Shown one piece after another: positions 4,554 through 13,247 of a DNA stretch of 20,573 bases; the stretch's first letter is position 1, and every line of letters starts with the position of its first letter. The position numbers and the translations under genes are program-made. A model generated the notes under the pieces. That model ran no database searches. It was given only the letters and a program-made list of their open reading frames with translations, and was not told the DNA's origin. The stretch covers positions 1 to 20,573 of the IMG/VR virus record IMGVR_UViG_3300020385_000079. One strand, written 5' to 3'. This DNA comes from a virus.

Positions 4554-4922
4554 ATGGCCAGAAATTTAACAGAAAAGCAACAAAAATTCCTTGACGTATT
4601 GTTTGAGGAAGCTGGAGGAAATCTGGTCAAAGCTAAAAAGCTTGCTGGATATGCAGATGCCGTAACTTCTAGGCAAGTGGCAGAAGCATTAACAGATGAA
4701 ATTGCAGAACTGACGAAGAGGTTTATTGCCTCTTCCTCAACCAAGGCTGCATACTCAATGTTTGAAATTATGAACAGCCCGACAGATCTGGGAAATAAAG
4801 AAAAGATGGCAGCTGCAAAAGATGTCCTAGATCGTAGTGGTTTTGTGAAGACAGAAAAAGTAGAAGTCTCCGCAGCAAGTCCACTGTTTATTCTGCCACA
4901 TAAAGACAATGAAGATAACTAA
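4554..4922 (+). CDS. terS: Terminase small subunit
   Basis: This 122-residue protein begins MARNLTEKQQKFLDVLFEEA, the usual opening of phage small terminases, with an N-terminal helix-turn-helix (about 6-45, AGGNLVKAKKLAGYAD then TSRQVAEALTDEI). An oligomerisation helix region (50-105) ends in AKDVLDRSG, and the C-terminus is acidic. It should bind the packaging site and regulate TerL. ATG 4554 is chosen because it fits the family start, although the nearest purine-rich stretch (AGGA, 4548-4551) is too close; a GTG at 4491 would add 21 unrelated residues. The 3' end overlaps the next gene by 14 bases. Confidence 0.82.
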   Translation: MARNLTEKQQKFLDVLFEEAGGNLVKAKKLAGYADAVTSRQVAEALTDEIAELTKRFIASSSTKAAYSMFEIMNSPTDLGNKEKMAAAKDVLDRSGFVKTEKVEVSAASPLFILPHKDNEDN

Positions 4923-5328
4923 AACTTGGACTCTGCCTAAACCTGAAAAAATTGGTGAGGAGTATGTCTGGAAAGCTACAGTTAGAGTTGGAAGACATAT
5001 TCCATTTGGCTATAGACAACATCCAGAGGACTGTGATATACTCCTACCAATTCCAGAAGAATTAGAATTGTTTGAAAAAGCTAAGGAGTTCTTAAAACGT
5101 TATAGTTATAGAGAAGTCTCTGCTTGGCTCAGTACTCAATCTGGAAGATATATTTCCCATGTAGGATTATACAAGAGAGTTAAAATTGAGCAAAAACGTA
5201 AGACAGAAGCTTCAACTCAACGTTACCTCGCCCAAAGGTATAAAGAAGCCCTTGAAAAAGCCGAAAGGCTTGAAGGTAGGCAGCTCGGTCAAAGAGACTA
5301 CCTCGATACCAGCCCAACCGAAGCCTGA
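4909..5328 (+). CDS. HTH protein between the terminase subunits
   Basis: This 139-residue protein has a beta-rich N-terminal part (1-50) and a likely helix-turn-helix at about 66-91 (YSYREVSAWLSTQSGR, then YISHVGLYKRVK). That pattern resembles the 'reading-head' helix of resolvase-type HTH domains. A basic helix follows (94-123). It probably binds DNA. Lying between small and large terminase it may help site recognition or act as a connector to TerL. The last 143 bases overlap the TerL frame, which is unusually long. Start ATG 4909 lies inside terS. Confidence 0.7.
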   Translation: MKITKTWTLPKPEKIGEEYVWKATVRVGRHIPFGYRQHPEDCDILLPIPEELELFEKAKEFLKRYSYREVSAWLSTQSGRYISHVGLYKRVKIEQKRKTEASTQRYLAQRYKEALEKAERLEGRQLGQRDYLDTSPTEA

Positions 5329-6751
5329 AGAAATAGACTTCGAGCAAGCTGCACAAGAAGTTATCTTTGAACCAAACCCTGGGCCGCAGACCTCTTTTCT
5401 GGCAGCAACAGAACAAGAAGTCTTATATGGAGGAGCAGCAGGTGGTGGCAAATCGTATGCAATGGTTGCAGACCCAGTTAGGTACTTGGGCAACCCGAAT
5501 GCACGAATGCTATTGGTTCGTCGTAGCACAGAAGAGCTTAGAGAACTTATATCGGTAAGTAAACAACTCTATCCAAAAGCTATCCCTGGGATTAAGTTTA
5601 TGGAAAGAGATAAGACTTGGGTAGCTCCATCAGGTGCTACACTGTGGATGTCATACCTCGATAGAGATGATGACGTTATGAGATACCAAGGCCAAGCTTT
5701 TAGCTGGATAGGCTTTGATGAACTTACGCAGTGGCCTACACCATACGCATGGAACTACATGAGATCACGTCTCCGTACTACTAGGGCATCTGGATTGCCA
5801 CTGTATATGAGAGCAACAAGCAACCCAGGTGGCCCTGGGCATCAGTGGGTAAAAAGAACGTTTATCGACCCCCAAACACCGAATAATTCGTTCTCTGCCA
5901 CCGATGAAAACGGTAACGTGATTTCATGGCCAAAAGGCCATAGTCGAGAGGGTGAGCCTCTATTCAAAAGAAAATTTATACCAGCCACCCTCTTCGACAA
6001 CCCTTACCTATCAGACGATGGTTTATACGAAGCTAATCTCTTATCTCTACCTGAGCATCAGAGAAGACAGTTGCTTGAAGGTGATTGGGATATTAACGAA
6101 GGTGCTGCCTTCCCAGAGTTTAATCGTCGTGATCATGTCATTGATCCCTACGAGATACCGAGTAATTGGACACGTTTCAGGGCTTGTGACTATGGTTACG
6201 GATCTTACACCGGAGTATTATGGTTTGCCGTGGTCCCTGGATCAGAGCAACTAATAGTTTACAGAGAACTCTACGTATCTAAGGTCACAGCTACAGATCT
6301 AGCAGACATGATCTTAGAGATTGAAAGTGAATCTAACGAGAAGATACGGTACGGAGTACTTGATTCTTCTTTGTGGCATAACCGTGGAGACACTGGTCCT
6401 AGCCTTGCAGAACAAATGATTATGAAGGGTTGTAGATGGAGACCTTCAGATAGATCTAAAGGCTCTCGTGTAGCAGGTAAGAATGAGTTGCACAGACGTT
6501 TACAGATAGACGAGTTTACAGAAGAACCTAGACTAGTTTTCTTTAACACTTGTGTAGACTCTATATCGCAGATACCTAGTCTACCTCTGGATAAAAGAAA
6601 TCCAGAAGATGTAGATACACATGCAGAAGATCACTTGTATGATGCTCTTAGATATGGTGTAATGACGAGACCAAGAAGTAATATATTTGACTTTGATCCT
6701 GCATCTCAAAGAACAGGCTTTCAAGCATCAGATCCAACTTTCGGATATTAA
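5186..6751 (+). CDS. terL: Terminase large subunit
   Basis: ATPase and nuclease of the DNA packaging motor. With TTG 5186 as start it has 521 residues. The ATPase domain shows Walker A GGAAGGGKS (82-90), Walker B WIGFDE (174-179, D178/E179) and the coupling motif TSNPGG (211-216). The RNase-H-like nuclease shows CDYGYG (D335), GVLDSS (D393) and EDHLYDALRY (D482, D486). No ATG lies before Walker A, so the start must be TTG, GTG or another codon. TTG 5186 has GAGAG (5175-5179) six bases upstream; TTG 5252 or 5270 would remove only a basic leader. It overlaps the HTH gene by up to 143 bases; a frameshift fusion is the other option. Confidence 0.93.
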   Translation: MSKNVRQKLQLNVTSPKGIKKPLKKPKGLKVGSSVKETTSIPAQPKPEEIDFEQAAQEVIFEPNPGPQTSFLAATEQEVLYGGAAGGGKSYAMVADPVRYLGNPNARMLLVRRSTEELRELISVSKQLYPKAIPGIKFMERDKTWVAPSGATLWMSYLDRDDDVMRYQGQAFSWIGFDELTQWPTPYAWNYMRSRLRTTRASGLPLYMRATSNPGGPGHQWVKRTFIDPQTPNNSFSATDENGNVISWPKGHSREGEPLFKRKFIPATLFDNPYLSDDGLYEANLLSLPEHQRRQLLEGDWDINEGAAFPEFNRRDHVIDPYEIPSNWTRFRACDYGYGSYTGVLWFAVVPGSEQLIVYRELYVSKVTATDLADMILEIESESNEKIRYGVLDSSLWHNRGDTGPSLAEQMIMKGCRWRPSDRSKGSRVAGKNELHRRLQIDEFTEEPRLVFFNTCVDSISQIPSLPLDKRNPEDVDTHAEDHLYDALRYGVMTRPRSNIFDFDPASQRTGFQASDPTFGY

Positions 6752-6760
6752 GGATAAGAC

Positions 6761-8866
6761 ATGGAAGAAGAATTTGAATCAATGGAAATGGATATGGAAG
6801 AAGCTACTGCTATTGAAGATGTAGCAGAAGAAGACTATTCTGACCCGTTGACAGGCCAAATTATCCAGTTCGTCAAGGATAAGTACGGCAAAGCTCAAAC
6901 AGCTCGTCAATTAGACGAAGAACGCTGGATTCAGTCTTACCGTAACTATCGTGGTCTTTATGGCCCTGATGTGCAGTTTACATCCACAGAAAAATCTAGG
7001 GTTTTTGTTAAGATTACTAAGACAAAAGTTCTTGCTGCTTACGGACAAATTGCAGAGGTTCTATTCGGCGGTAATAAATTTCCTATTACTATTGACCCAA
7101 CAGTTCTTCCTGACAATGTTCCAGACACAATTAGTTTTGAAACTAATCCAGATTTAAATAAGGCAAAAGAAGAGTCTGGTGGTTTGAATGCAGGGGAAAC
7201 TTTTCCTGAGTATATGCAGCGTGTAGGTGGGTTACAGGAAGATCTTGAGCCTGTAGCTGACAAGGTTGAAGATAATCCAGGAAAAACACCCAGTTCAATC
7301 CAACTTCACCCTGCAGAGATTGCAGCTAAGAAGATGGAAAAGAAAATTCACGATCAGCTAGAAGAGTCTCATGCTAAAAAGCATTTGCGTTCTGCTGCAT
7401 TTGAATCCGCACTCTTTGGTACAGGGATTATGAAAGGTCCATTTGCTGTTGATAAAGAGTATGCAAATTGGGATGAGGAAGGCAACTATAGCCCTACCTT
7501 TAAAACAATCCCACAGACTACCTCAGTATCTATTTGGAACTTCTACCCAGATCCAGATGCCTCCACTATGGAAGAGGCAGAGTATGTGGTAGAACGCCAC
7601 AAGATGTCCCGTTCACAGCTACGTGCTTTGAAGAACCGTCCATACTTCCGTGAGAATGCCGTAGACAATGCTCTACGTCTTGGTGAAAACTACCGCAAAG
7701 AGTGGTGGGAACACATTATGGAAGATAACTCAGAAGAAGACAGAGCTGAACGTTTTGAAGTTCTGGAGTTCTGGGGTTTTGTAGATCGGGAGATTATTGA
7801 AGATCAAGGGGTAGATATCCCTAAAGAGTTAAAAGATGCAGATCAACTGAGTGTAAACATCTGGATTGCTAACGGACAAGTCCTTCGACTTGTAATGAAT
7901 CCGTTTACTCCTGCTTACATTCCTTACTTTGCTGCACCTTATGAGATGAATCCATACAGTATTTTTGGCGTAGGTATTGCCGAAAATATGGATGACACAC
8001 AAACACTTATGAACGGCTTTATGCGTATGGCAGTAGACAATGCTGCCCTATCTGGTAATTTGCTTATTGAGGTAGACGAGACTAATCTCGTCCCAGGGCA
8101 AGACCTCTCCGTGTATCCAGGCAAAGTGTTTAGGAGACAGGGAGGGGCTCCTGGTCAAGCTATCTTTGGCACCAAGTTCCCTAACGTATCCAATGAGAAC
8201 ATGCAGATGTTTGATAAAGCCAGAGTTTTGGCTGACGAGAGTACTGGATTCCCTTCCTTTGCTCACGGTCAAACCGGCGTCTCCGGTGTAGGTAGAACGG
8301 CATCTGGTATCAGCATGCTTATGTCTGCTGCCAATGGATCTGTCCGGAATGTAGTTAAAAATATTGATGACTACCTACTTGCTCCTCTAGGTAAAGCATT
8401 CTTTAACTTTAATATGCAGTTTGACTTTGACACTGAAATTAAAGGCGACCTAGAAGTTAAGGCCCGTGGTACAGAAAGTCTGATGGCTAACGAAGTACGT
8501 AGCCAACGTCTTATGCAGTTTATGCAAGTCGTATCTAACCCAGCCCTAGCACCGTTTGCTAAAATGGACTATATTGTTCGTGAGATTGCTAAGTCTATGG
8601 ATCTCGATCCCGATAAAGTCGGTAACAATATGGCACAAGCAGCAATCCAAGCTGAGATCTTGAAGAAGTTCCAGCAAGAGAATCCACCACCAGCACCACC
8701 TCCAGGAGCACCAGGTCCACAGGGACAACCCCCACAGGGCCAAGGAGCAGCCCCTGGAGTACAGGATACCGCAGGAGGCGGGGGAGGTAACATAGGAATC
8801 GGTACAGCCCCTCAGCCGGGAGAACAGGGCTTCTCAGGTAATACAGGACAAGGTCCAGTACAGTAA
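6761..8866 (+). CDS. Portal protein
   Basis: This 701-residue protein follows TerL directly and is the expected portal, the dodecameric ring through which DNA enters the head. Visible features are an acidic N-terminus (1-27), a helix-rich start (ARQLDEERWIQSYRNYRGLY), and the typical portal-like centre with VSIWNFYPDPDASTMEEAEY and YFAAPYEMNPYSIFGVGIAE, then TASGISMLMSAANGSVRNVV. The last 60 or so residues are a Pro/Gly/Gln-rich, probably disordered tail (PPPAPPPGAPGPQGQPPQGQ then a Gly run), an unusual addition. Length fits podovirus portals (about 530-730). AGGA (6751-6754) lies six bases before the ATG. It ends in a TAATG overlap. Confidence 0.85.
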   Translation: MEEEFESMEMDMEEATAIEDVAEEDYSDPLTGQIIQFVKDKYGKAQTARQLDEERWIQSYRNYRGLYGPDVQFTSTEKSRVFVKITKTKVLAAYGQIAEVLFGGNKFPITIDPTVLPDNVPDTISFETNPDLNKAKEESGGLNAGETFPEYMQRVGGLQEDLEPVADKVEDNPGKTPSSIQLHPAEIAAKKMEKKIHDQLEESHAKKHLRSAAFESALFGTGIMKGPFAVDKEYANWDEEGNYSPTFKTIPQTTSVSIWNFYPDPDASTMEEAEYVVERHKMSRSQLRALKNRPYFRENAVDNALRLGENYRKEWWEHIMEDNSEEDRAERFEVLEFWGFVDREIIEDQGVDIPKELKDADQLSVNIWIANGQVLRLVMNPFTPAYIPYFAAPYEMNPYSIFGVGIAENMDDTQTLMNGFMRMAVDNAALSGNLLIEVDETNLVPGQDLSVYPGKVFRRQGGAPGQAIFGTKFPNVSNENMQMFDKARVLADESTGFPSFAHGQTGVSGVGRTASGISMLMSAANGSVRNVVKNIDDYLLAPLGKAFFNFNMQFDFDTEIKGDLEVKARGTESLMANEVRSQRLMQFMQVVSNPALAPFAKMDYIVREIAKSMDLDPDKVGNNMAQAAIQAEILKKFQQENPPPAPPPGAPGPQGQPPQGQGAAPGVQDTAGGGGGNIGIGTAPQPGEQGFSGNTGQGPVQ

Positions 8867-9057
8867 TGCACAATTTAAAACCTCTAGTGAATGACAAAGC
8901 TCTGTGGGAATCTTTTCTTGCAGAGATCAACTCAAGACTAGCTGAAGTTCATCGTCAGATGGAACAAGCAAATTCAGCAGAAGATCTGTACAGGCTACAA
9001 GGTCAAGCAGCTTGCCTTAATAAATTTAAGTATCTTAGGGATAAAGTAAATGGCTGA
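8866..9057 (+). CDS. Short helical protein after the portal
   Basis: The 63-residue protein is almost entirely helical by eye: SFLAEINSRLAEVHRQMEQA and AEDLYRLQGQAACLNKFKYL look like an antiparallel coiled coil. Small helical proteins of this kind commonly follow the portal in podoviruses and may be minor virion or assembly factors; I cannot name the function. The start uses a TAATG overlap with the portal, and its last eight bases overlap the 1384-residue gene. Confidence 0.72.
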   Translation: MHNLKPLVNDKALWESFLAEINSRLAEVHRQMEQANSAEDLYRLQGQAACLNKFKYLRDKVNG

Positions 9058-12000
9058 AGTGGGTAGAGCTACAGGAAAAAAGACTCAGGCTGGTCGTGAG
9101 GTATACGAAACACCTGATGGTGAAATGGTATCTGAAAAATCCACTACTTTTAAATATAAAGGTAAGTGGATTAACGTACCTACTATTCACAGGGGGTATA
9201 CCTATGACGATGACATACTTCGTATGATGCTTGATGCGGAAGTTATAGAACCTACAAGCACTCATGAAACCCAAGAGGATGCTGTAAATTCTGCGATAGA
9301 AAGAAGTGAGTCTTTAAGGTTTGATAATGACGAAGATGTAAGAGATCTGGGCAACCTTGAGTTTGAAGCTACCCTTGCACCCCTATTAAAAAAAGATCCA
9401 ATTGCAATGCTTGGATTCAAAGTTTCTCGTGCTAGGAGGTATGGTCAAGATAATATAAAACCAGAGACTATTGCAAAACTACCTGAAGGTATATTTAAAG
9501 TAGCATATAACGCATCTGGAGACAAAGAGTCATTTTCATCCCGTGCTCCTGCGTCTTATAACGGTGAATACGATATTGTTTCTTATGGGCCGAGACATGG
9601 GGCATCTTTAGATGTAATTATCCATGAACTTCGTCATAGAGGACTTAAAATATTAGCAGAAAAATACGGAAATGACGAGGAATTTCTATCCAGGTATGGT
9701 GAAGATTCTTTAAAGTTACTGAGCCTCTCTAAAGAAAGGGGTAGCAGTAACCAACAGAACGAGTTTGTAACAGAGCTTTTCGATGATCCAGAAGCTGTTT
9801 ATGTAGCACCTAATTCTGCAGGCAGTAACACAACGGAAAAAATGAGTGACACTATTCAATTTGTAGATCCTTTAAGTGCCTCTCAACCAGTTCCCGATGC
9901 TCTTGATAGCCTTAGAGAGATGGTCCATTTTTCTAAGGACGATTACAGGACAATGCGAGAAAATAAATTTAAAAGGCAATTTTTACCGGAAGAAAGTGTT
10001 AACAGAGGCAAGGCTGGTTTAAATCAGGCAGCTATAGATCTTTTGAATGATGTGGGTGTTTTAGGATTTGCAGAGGGTGGAGTAGCCAATTACCGTAAAC
10101 GTATAGTTGATATGACAGATGAAGAACGTGCAGAGGTAGCACCTGGTTCTGCTGCATACGGTAATTTTCTTGGTAATACTGGAGATAAAAAACCCCTAAG
10201 TGTACAGATGGCTGAGACAGGATTAGACATAGCCACCCCATTAGGAACTATTAGGGAAATACAGCAAGAGTTAGGTAAGAAAGATCCTAGCTATGCTTTG
10301 ATAGCTGGCATGGCTGGTTTAGAACTTCTAGGCCCAGCTGGGGGTGCCATTAGGATGGCAGCAAAGTCTGGCAACAAGGGTGTACTGGAAAAAATCTTAG
10401 GGTCTTTTAAGAAAAAAGAAGGCACTAACACTCCTGGAGATTTACCTGCTTATGACGATGCCGGAGATCTCGATAATGTGCTTACAGATGAGGGTGTAGT
10501 AGACGAGGTAGCTGAACTACAAGCTCAAAAAGATTCTGGTATGTTCAATACTGAGAACGACATATTATCTGCATGGCAATCTGGGATTTTAGATGAATCA
10601 GAATATCTTGATGAAACTTACAAAGTTTTAAAGAATAAATTAAAATACTTAGAGCCACCTAAGAGTGGCAAAGCCCCCGAGTGGTCAGATTATGGACAAG
10701 CTAAGAAGTTTGTGGATGTCTACGATGCCGTTGGAAAAGATAAGATAATACAGCTTGCCAAAGATTACCCTGAAGATGTAGACTTTATAAATAAATACCA
10801 TGCTAAATTAGGAGAGTATGCTGACGAACTTGGGATAGAACCTGAAAATCTTATAAGTGTAATTCAGGATTCTAAATCTATAGTCGGTTACACCCCTTTA
10901 ACAGGAGTAGATTTACCTAAAGCTGTTGATACTGGGGATATTTACCCTAGAAAGGCTACCGAGTACTCTAGAGACCCATTGGCAATGCCCCCTGCAATGA
11001 CAGCTACTGATAGGGCTGCACATAGTTTAGGTTTTAAAGATACTGTATATCATTTGGCAGTAAATGAGGACGAATTTACTAATTTTAGTAATATTGACGA
11101 GAGGCTTCCAGAACTTGGAGAGGGGCCAACAGACAAGTTTCGGGGAGTTGCCCACGATCTTTTAGGTGTTCATGTAGGTACAGCTAGAGCTGCTGCAGAA
11201 AGAAATAAAATTAAATCTGCAGATGTCTTTAGTAAAGATAGGCCTAGATTTACTATGGAACTTAAGGCCAGGTTAGATAAGCCTGTTAGACCTGAAGAGT
11301 TAGCTGATAGGGTAGGTTTAGACAGAAAAGATCTTACACTGACTGATGATGAATTATATTTCACTGAGTCTGATCTTAAGGATATTATTAGACAAAAAGC
11401 CAGGCAGATGAATCCTGGACAAAGTTATATCTCTGATGCTATGAGACATAAAGCAGCTATAGCTTTACGTAAAGAACTTGCTAAGGATGGTTATACGCAT
11501 ATTCCTTATGAAAATAACGTAGAGGACATGGAAAGTATAAGCTATATTATGCTTGTAGACAGACCTAAAGATTCTGCTTCTGTTCTCAGAGATTCTAGAG
11601 CAAAATTTGACCCCGATCAGGTAACAAGTACAGATTTAAGACTGGCCCAAGGAGGAGCAGTAAATAACATGAGTATGAAGAAACAAATGTCACTCTTTGA
11701 GTATGGTGGAATTGCTGACGATGGTATGAATAAAGACCCAGTGTCCGGTAATAATATACCCCCAGGATCTCTTGCTAAAGAAGTGCGAGACGATATACCA
11801 GCTATGCTGTCGGAGGGTGAATATGTTGTCCCTGCCGATGTTCTTCGTTATTACGGGGTAAATTTCTTTGAAAACCTTCGTGGTCAAGCAAAACAAGGCT
11901 TGAACACTATGGAACAAAATGGTAGGATTGGCGGCACTCCAATGACGGAGCAAGATGTTGCTCGTAATATGCAACAGCCTATGATGGCCCCTGCACCTGT

Positions 12001-13204
12001 ACAAGCTGCTCAGGGAGCTATGATGCAGTCTCCTCTTCGTGTACAGCAGCAACAGGCACCTCAAGCGATGGGTAATGTTATGCAGCAACCCGTAATGGCT
12101 AATCAAGGTACGATGGTTCAGGGTTTTGACGAGGGTACTACAGGAGCAACAAGATCTTCTTGGACTCCTGCAAGAGCACGTTACTCCTCCCCTATGTTCC
12201 AAGGTACGTCCTCACAGCAAGCTAATATTCAAACTGCTCAGGACCAAGCAGCTGCTGAGTTACTTACCTTTATGAGAACTCACTTCAATAAGGACGGAGA
12301 GTCTATTCAGATTGCTTATGAGGGTACTGATCCGAACAGTGCAACACCTAAAGCAGGTCAAGAAGAACTCTTGGCAAGCTATCCACTTACCGAAGCAGAG
12401 TATGGTGCTTATCAATCAGAGGTTAAAAAATCTAATGGTGGTGGAGACGGTGGCGGTGGCGGTGATGCGACCCCTACTCCTACTGGCTCAGATACAAGTT
12501 GGATGGATGGGATTGATTTTGGTGATTCAGCTTCTGTTAAAAACTGGGTAGAGTCTGACGATGGTTTAGGTATGTCTGCTCTTGCAAAAGGTATTGGTCA
12601 AAAGGGAGGAATACTCGGAGCAATACCTGCAGCTGTACAAGCCAATGATATCGCCAAAGCACGAGGTGTTCTCGAATACTATAAAAGTATAGGTGATGAA
12701 GAGATGGTTTCCTATCTTGAGCCTAAAATTAAGGAAGCTATAGACCAGGGTGGGTTAGTAGTTGCTGCCTTTGATAAACTAGGTTTTTTAACTGGCAATA
12801 GTTACTTTAAACAAATAACTACTGATCCAACAAAAACACCAGAAGGATTTAAATTTAGGGCAGCTAGTCAGAAGGAAGAAGTAGCTAAAAATGCAGAAGC
12901 ACAGGCAGCTGAGGATTCCGCAGCAGCAGCTGAAGCATTAGCAGCATTTCAAGATGATGATGATGATGATGATGGTAACCTTTTCCCAGTTACAGCTGTT
13001 AGTATTGACAGAGATCCTATGGGTCAAGGAACTATGTCTACAACTTATGGTAGTGGCGATGATGCATTTACTGCTACAGCTTCTTTTGAAGAAGATCCAG
13101 AGTTTGACTACGGTGTTAACGAGGGCGGTCTGATGGCCACCCCTAAACCAAAAAAGAAAAAGAAAAGCAAACCTAAAAAGACAGGACTTGCAGGTAAAAA
13201 ATAA
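9050..13204 (+). CDS. Giant multidomain virion protein: HExxH peptidase-like and ART-like domains
   Basis: 1384 residues between portal and scaffold, a place for internal virion proteins. N-terminus: a beta-rich segment and a phage-type EDAVNSAIERSESL block (76-89). HELRH (192-196) with NEFVTELF (237-244) looks like a zinc peptidase. At 386-440 is a hydrophobic, Gly/Pro-containing stretch, DIATPLGTIREIQQELGKKD and beyond. At about 640-865 is an ADP-ribosyltransferase-like domain: VYHLAV (666-671), GVHVGTARAAAERN (706-719), YENNVEDMESISYIML (820-835), AKFDP (851-855). A conserved block (902-962) contains PAMLSEGEYVVPADVL. Gln-rich and Gly linkers, seven Asp (1302-1308) and a Lys-rich tail follow. 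GG[VAIL] motifs sit at 343, 868, 886 and 1359. It resembles phage 'polyvalent' proteins. Domain calls are by eye. Confidence 0.75.
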   Translation: MAEVGRATGKKTQAGREVYETPDGEMVSEKSTTFKYKGKWINVPTIHRGYTYDDDILRMMLDAEVIEPTSTHETQEDAVNSAIERSESLRFDNDEDVRDLGNLEFEATLAPLLKKDPIAMLGFKVSRARRYGQDNIKPETIAKLPEGIFKVAYNASGDKESFSSRAPASYNGEYDIVSYGPRHGASLDVIIHELRHRGLKILAEKYGNDEEFLSRYGEDSLKLLSLSKERGSSNQQNEFVTELFDDPEAVYVAPNSAGSNTTEKMSDTIQFVDPLSASQPVPDALDSLREMVHFSKDDYRTMRENKFKRQFLPEESVNRGKAGLNQAAIDLLNDVGVLGFAEGGVANYRKRIVDMTDEERAEVAPGSAAYGNFLGNTGDKKPLSVQMAETGLDIATPLGTIREIQQELGKKDPSYALIAGMAGLELLGPAGGAIRMAAKSGNKGVLEKILGSFKKKEGTNTPGDLPAYDDAGDLDNVLTDEGVVDEVAELQAQKDSGMFNTENDILSAWQSGILDESEYLDETYKVLKNKLKYLEPPKSGKAPEWSDYGQAKKFVDVYDAVGKDKIIQLAKDYPEDVDFINKYHAKLGEYADELGIEPENLISVIQDSKSIVGYTPLTGVDLPKAVDTGDIYPRKATEYSRDPLAMPPAMTATDRAAHSLGFKDTVYHLAVNEDEFTNFSNIDERLPELGEGPTDKFRGVAHDLLGVHVGTARAAAERNKIKSADVFSKDRPRFTMELKARLDKPVRPEELADRVGLDRKDLTLTDDELYFTESDLKDIIRQKARQMNPGQSYISDAMRHKAAIALRKELAKDGYTHIPYENNVEDMESISYIMLVDRPKDSASVLRDSRAKFDPDQVTSTDLRLAQGGAVNNMSMKKQMSLFEYGGIADDGMNKDPVSGNNIPPGSLAKEVRDDIPAMLSEGEYVVPADVLRYYGVNFFENLRGQAKQGLNTMEQNGRIGGTPMTEQDVARNMQQPMMAPAPVQAAQGAMMQSPLRVQQQQAPQAMGNVMQQPVMANQGTMVQGFDEGTTGATRSSWTPARARYSSPMFQGTSSQQANIQTAQDQAAAELLTFMRTHFNKDGESIQIAYEGTDPNSATPKAGQEELLASYPLTEAEYGAYQSEVKKSNGGGDGGGGGDATPTPTGSDTSWMDGIDFGDSASVKNWVESDDGLGMSALAKGIGQKGGILGAIPAAVQANDIAKARGVLEYYKSIGDEEMVSYLEPKIKEAIDQGGLVVAAFDKLGFLTGNSYFKQITTDPTKTPEGFKFRAASQKEEVAKNAEAQAAEDSAAAAEALAAFQDDDDDDDGNLFPVTAVSIDRDPMGQGTMSTTYGSGDDAFTATASFEEDPEFDYGVNEGGLMATPKPKKKKKSKPKKTGLAGKK

Positions 13205-13210
13205 GGCTAC

Positions 13211-13226
13211 CCAGCAATAGTGCTGG
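13211..13226 (+). other. Small intergenic hairpin before the scaffold gene
   Basis: CCAGCA (13211-13216) pairs with TGCTGG (13221-13226) around ATAG in the 43-base gap before the scaffold gene. No T-tract follows, so it is not a terminator. The GCTGGCCC at its 3' side (13222-13229) also ends the larger hairpin after the capsid gene. It may mark an RNA-processing or stability point. Confidence 0.35.
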
Positions 13227-13247
13227 CCCCAACATAAGGAAGATAAA

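Noticed and set aside
4517-4909. Minus-strand open frame opposite terS
   Set aside because: It mirrors the small terminase, whose family start and HTH are clear.
11690-12202. Minus-strand open frame of 170 codons
   Set aside because: Composition (Arg, Leu, His and Cys runs) is not protein-like, and it is opposite a conserved part of the giant virion protein.
12953-12973. (GAT)7 microsatellite as a phase-variable switch
   Set aside because: Triplet changes keep the frame and only alter the Asp run, so on/off switching is not expected.
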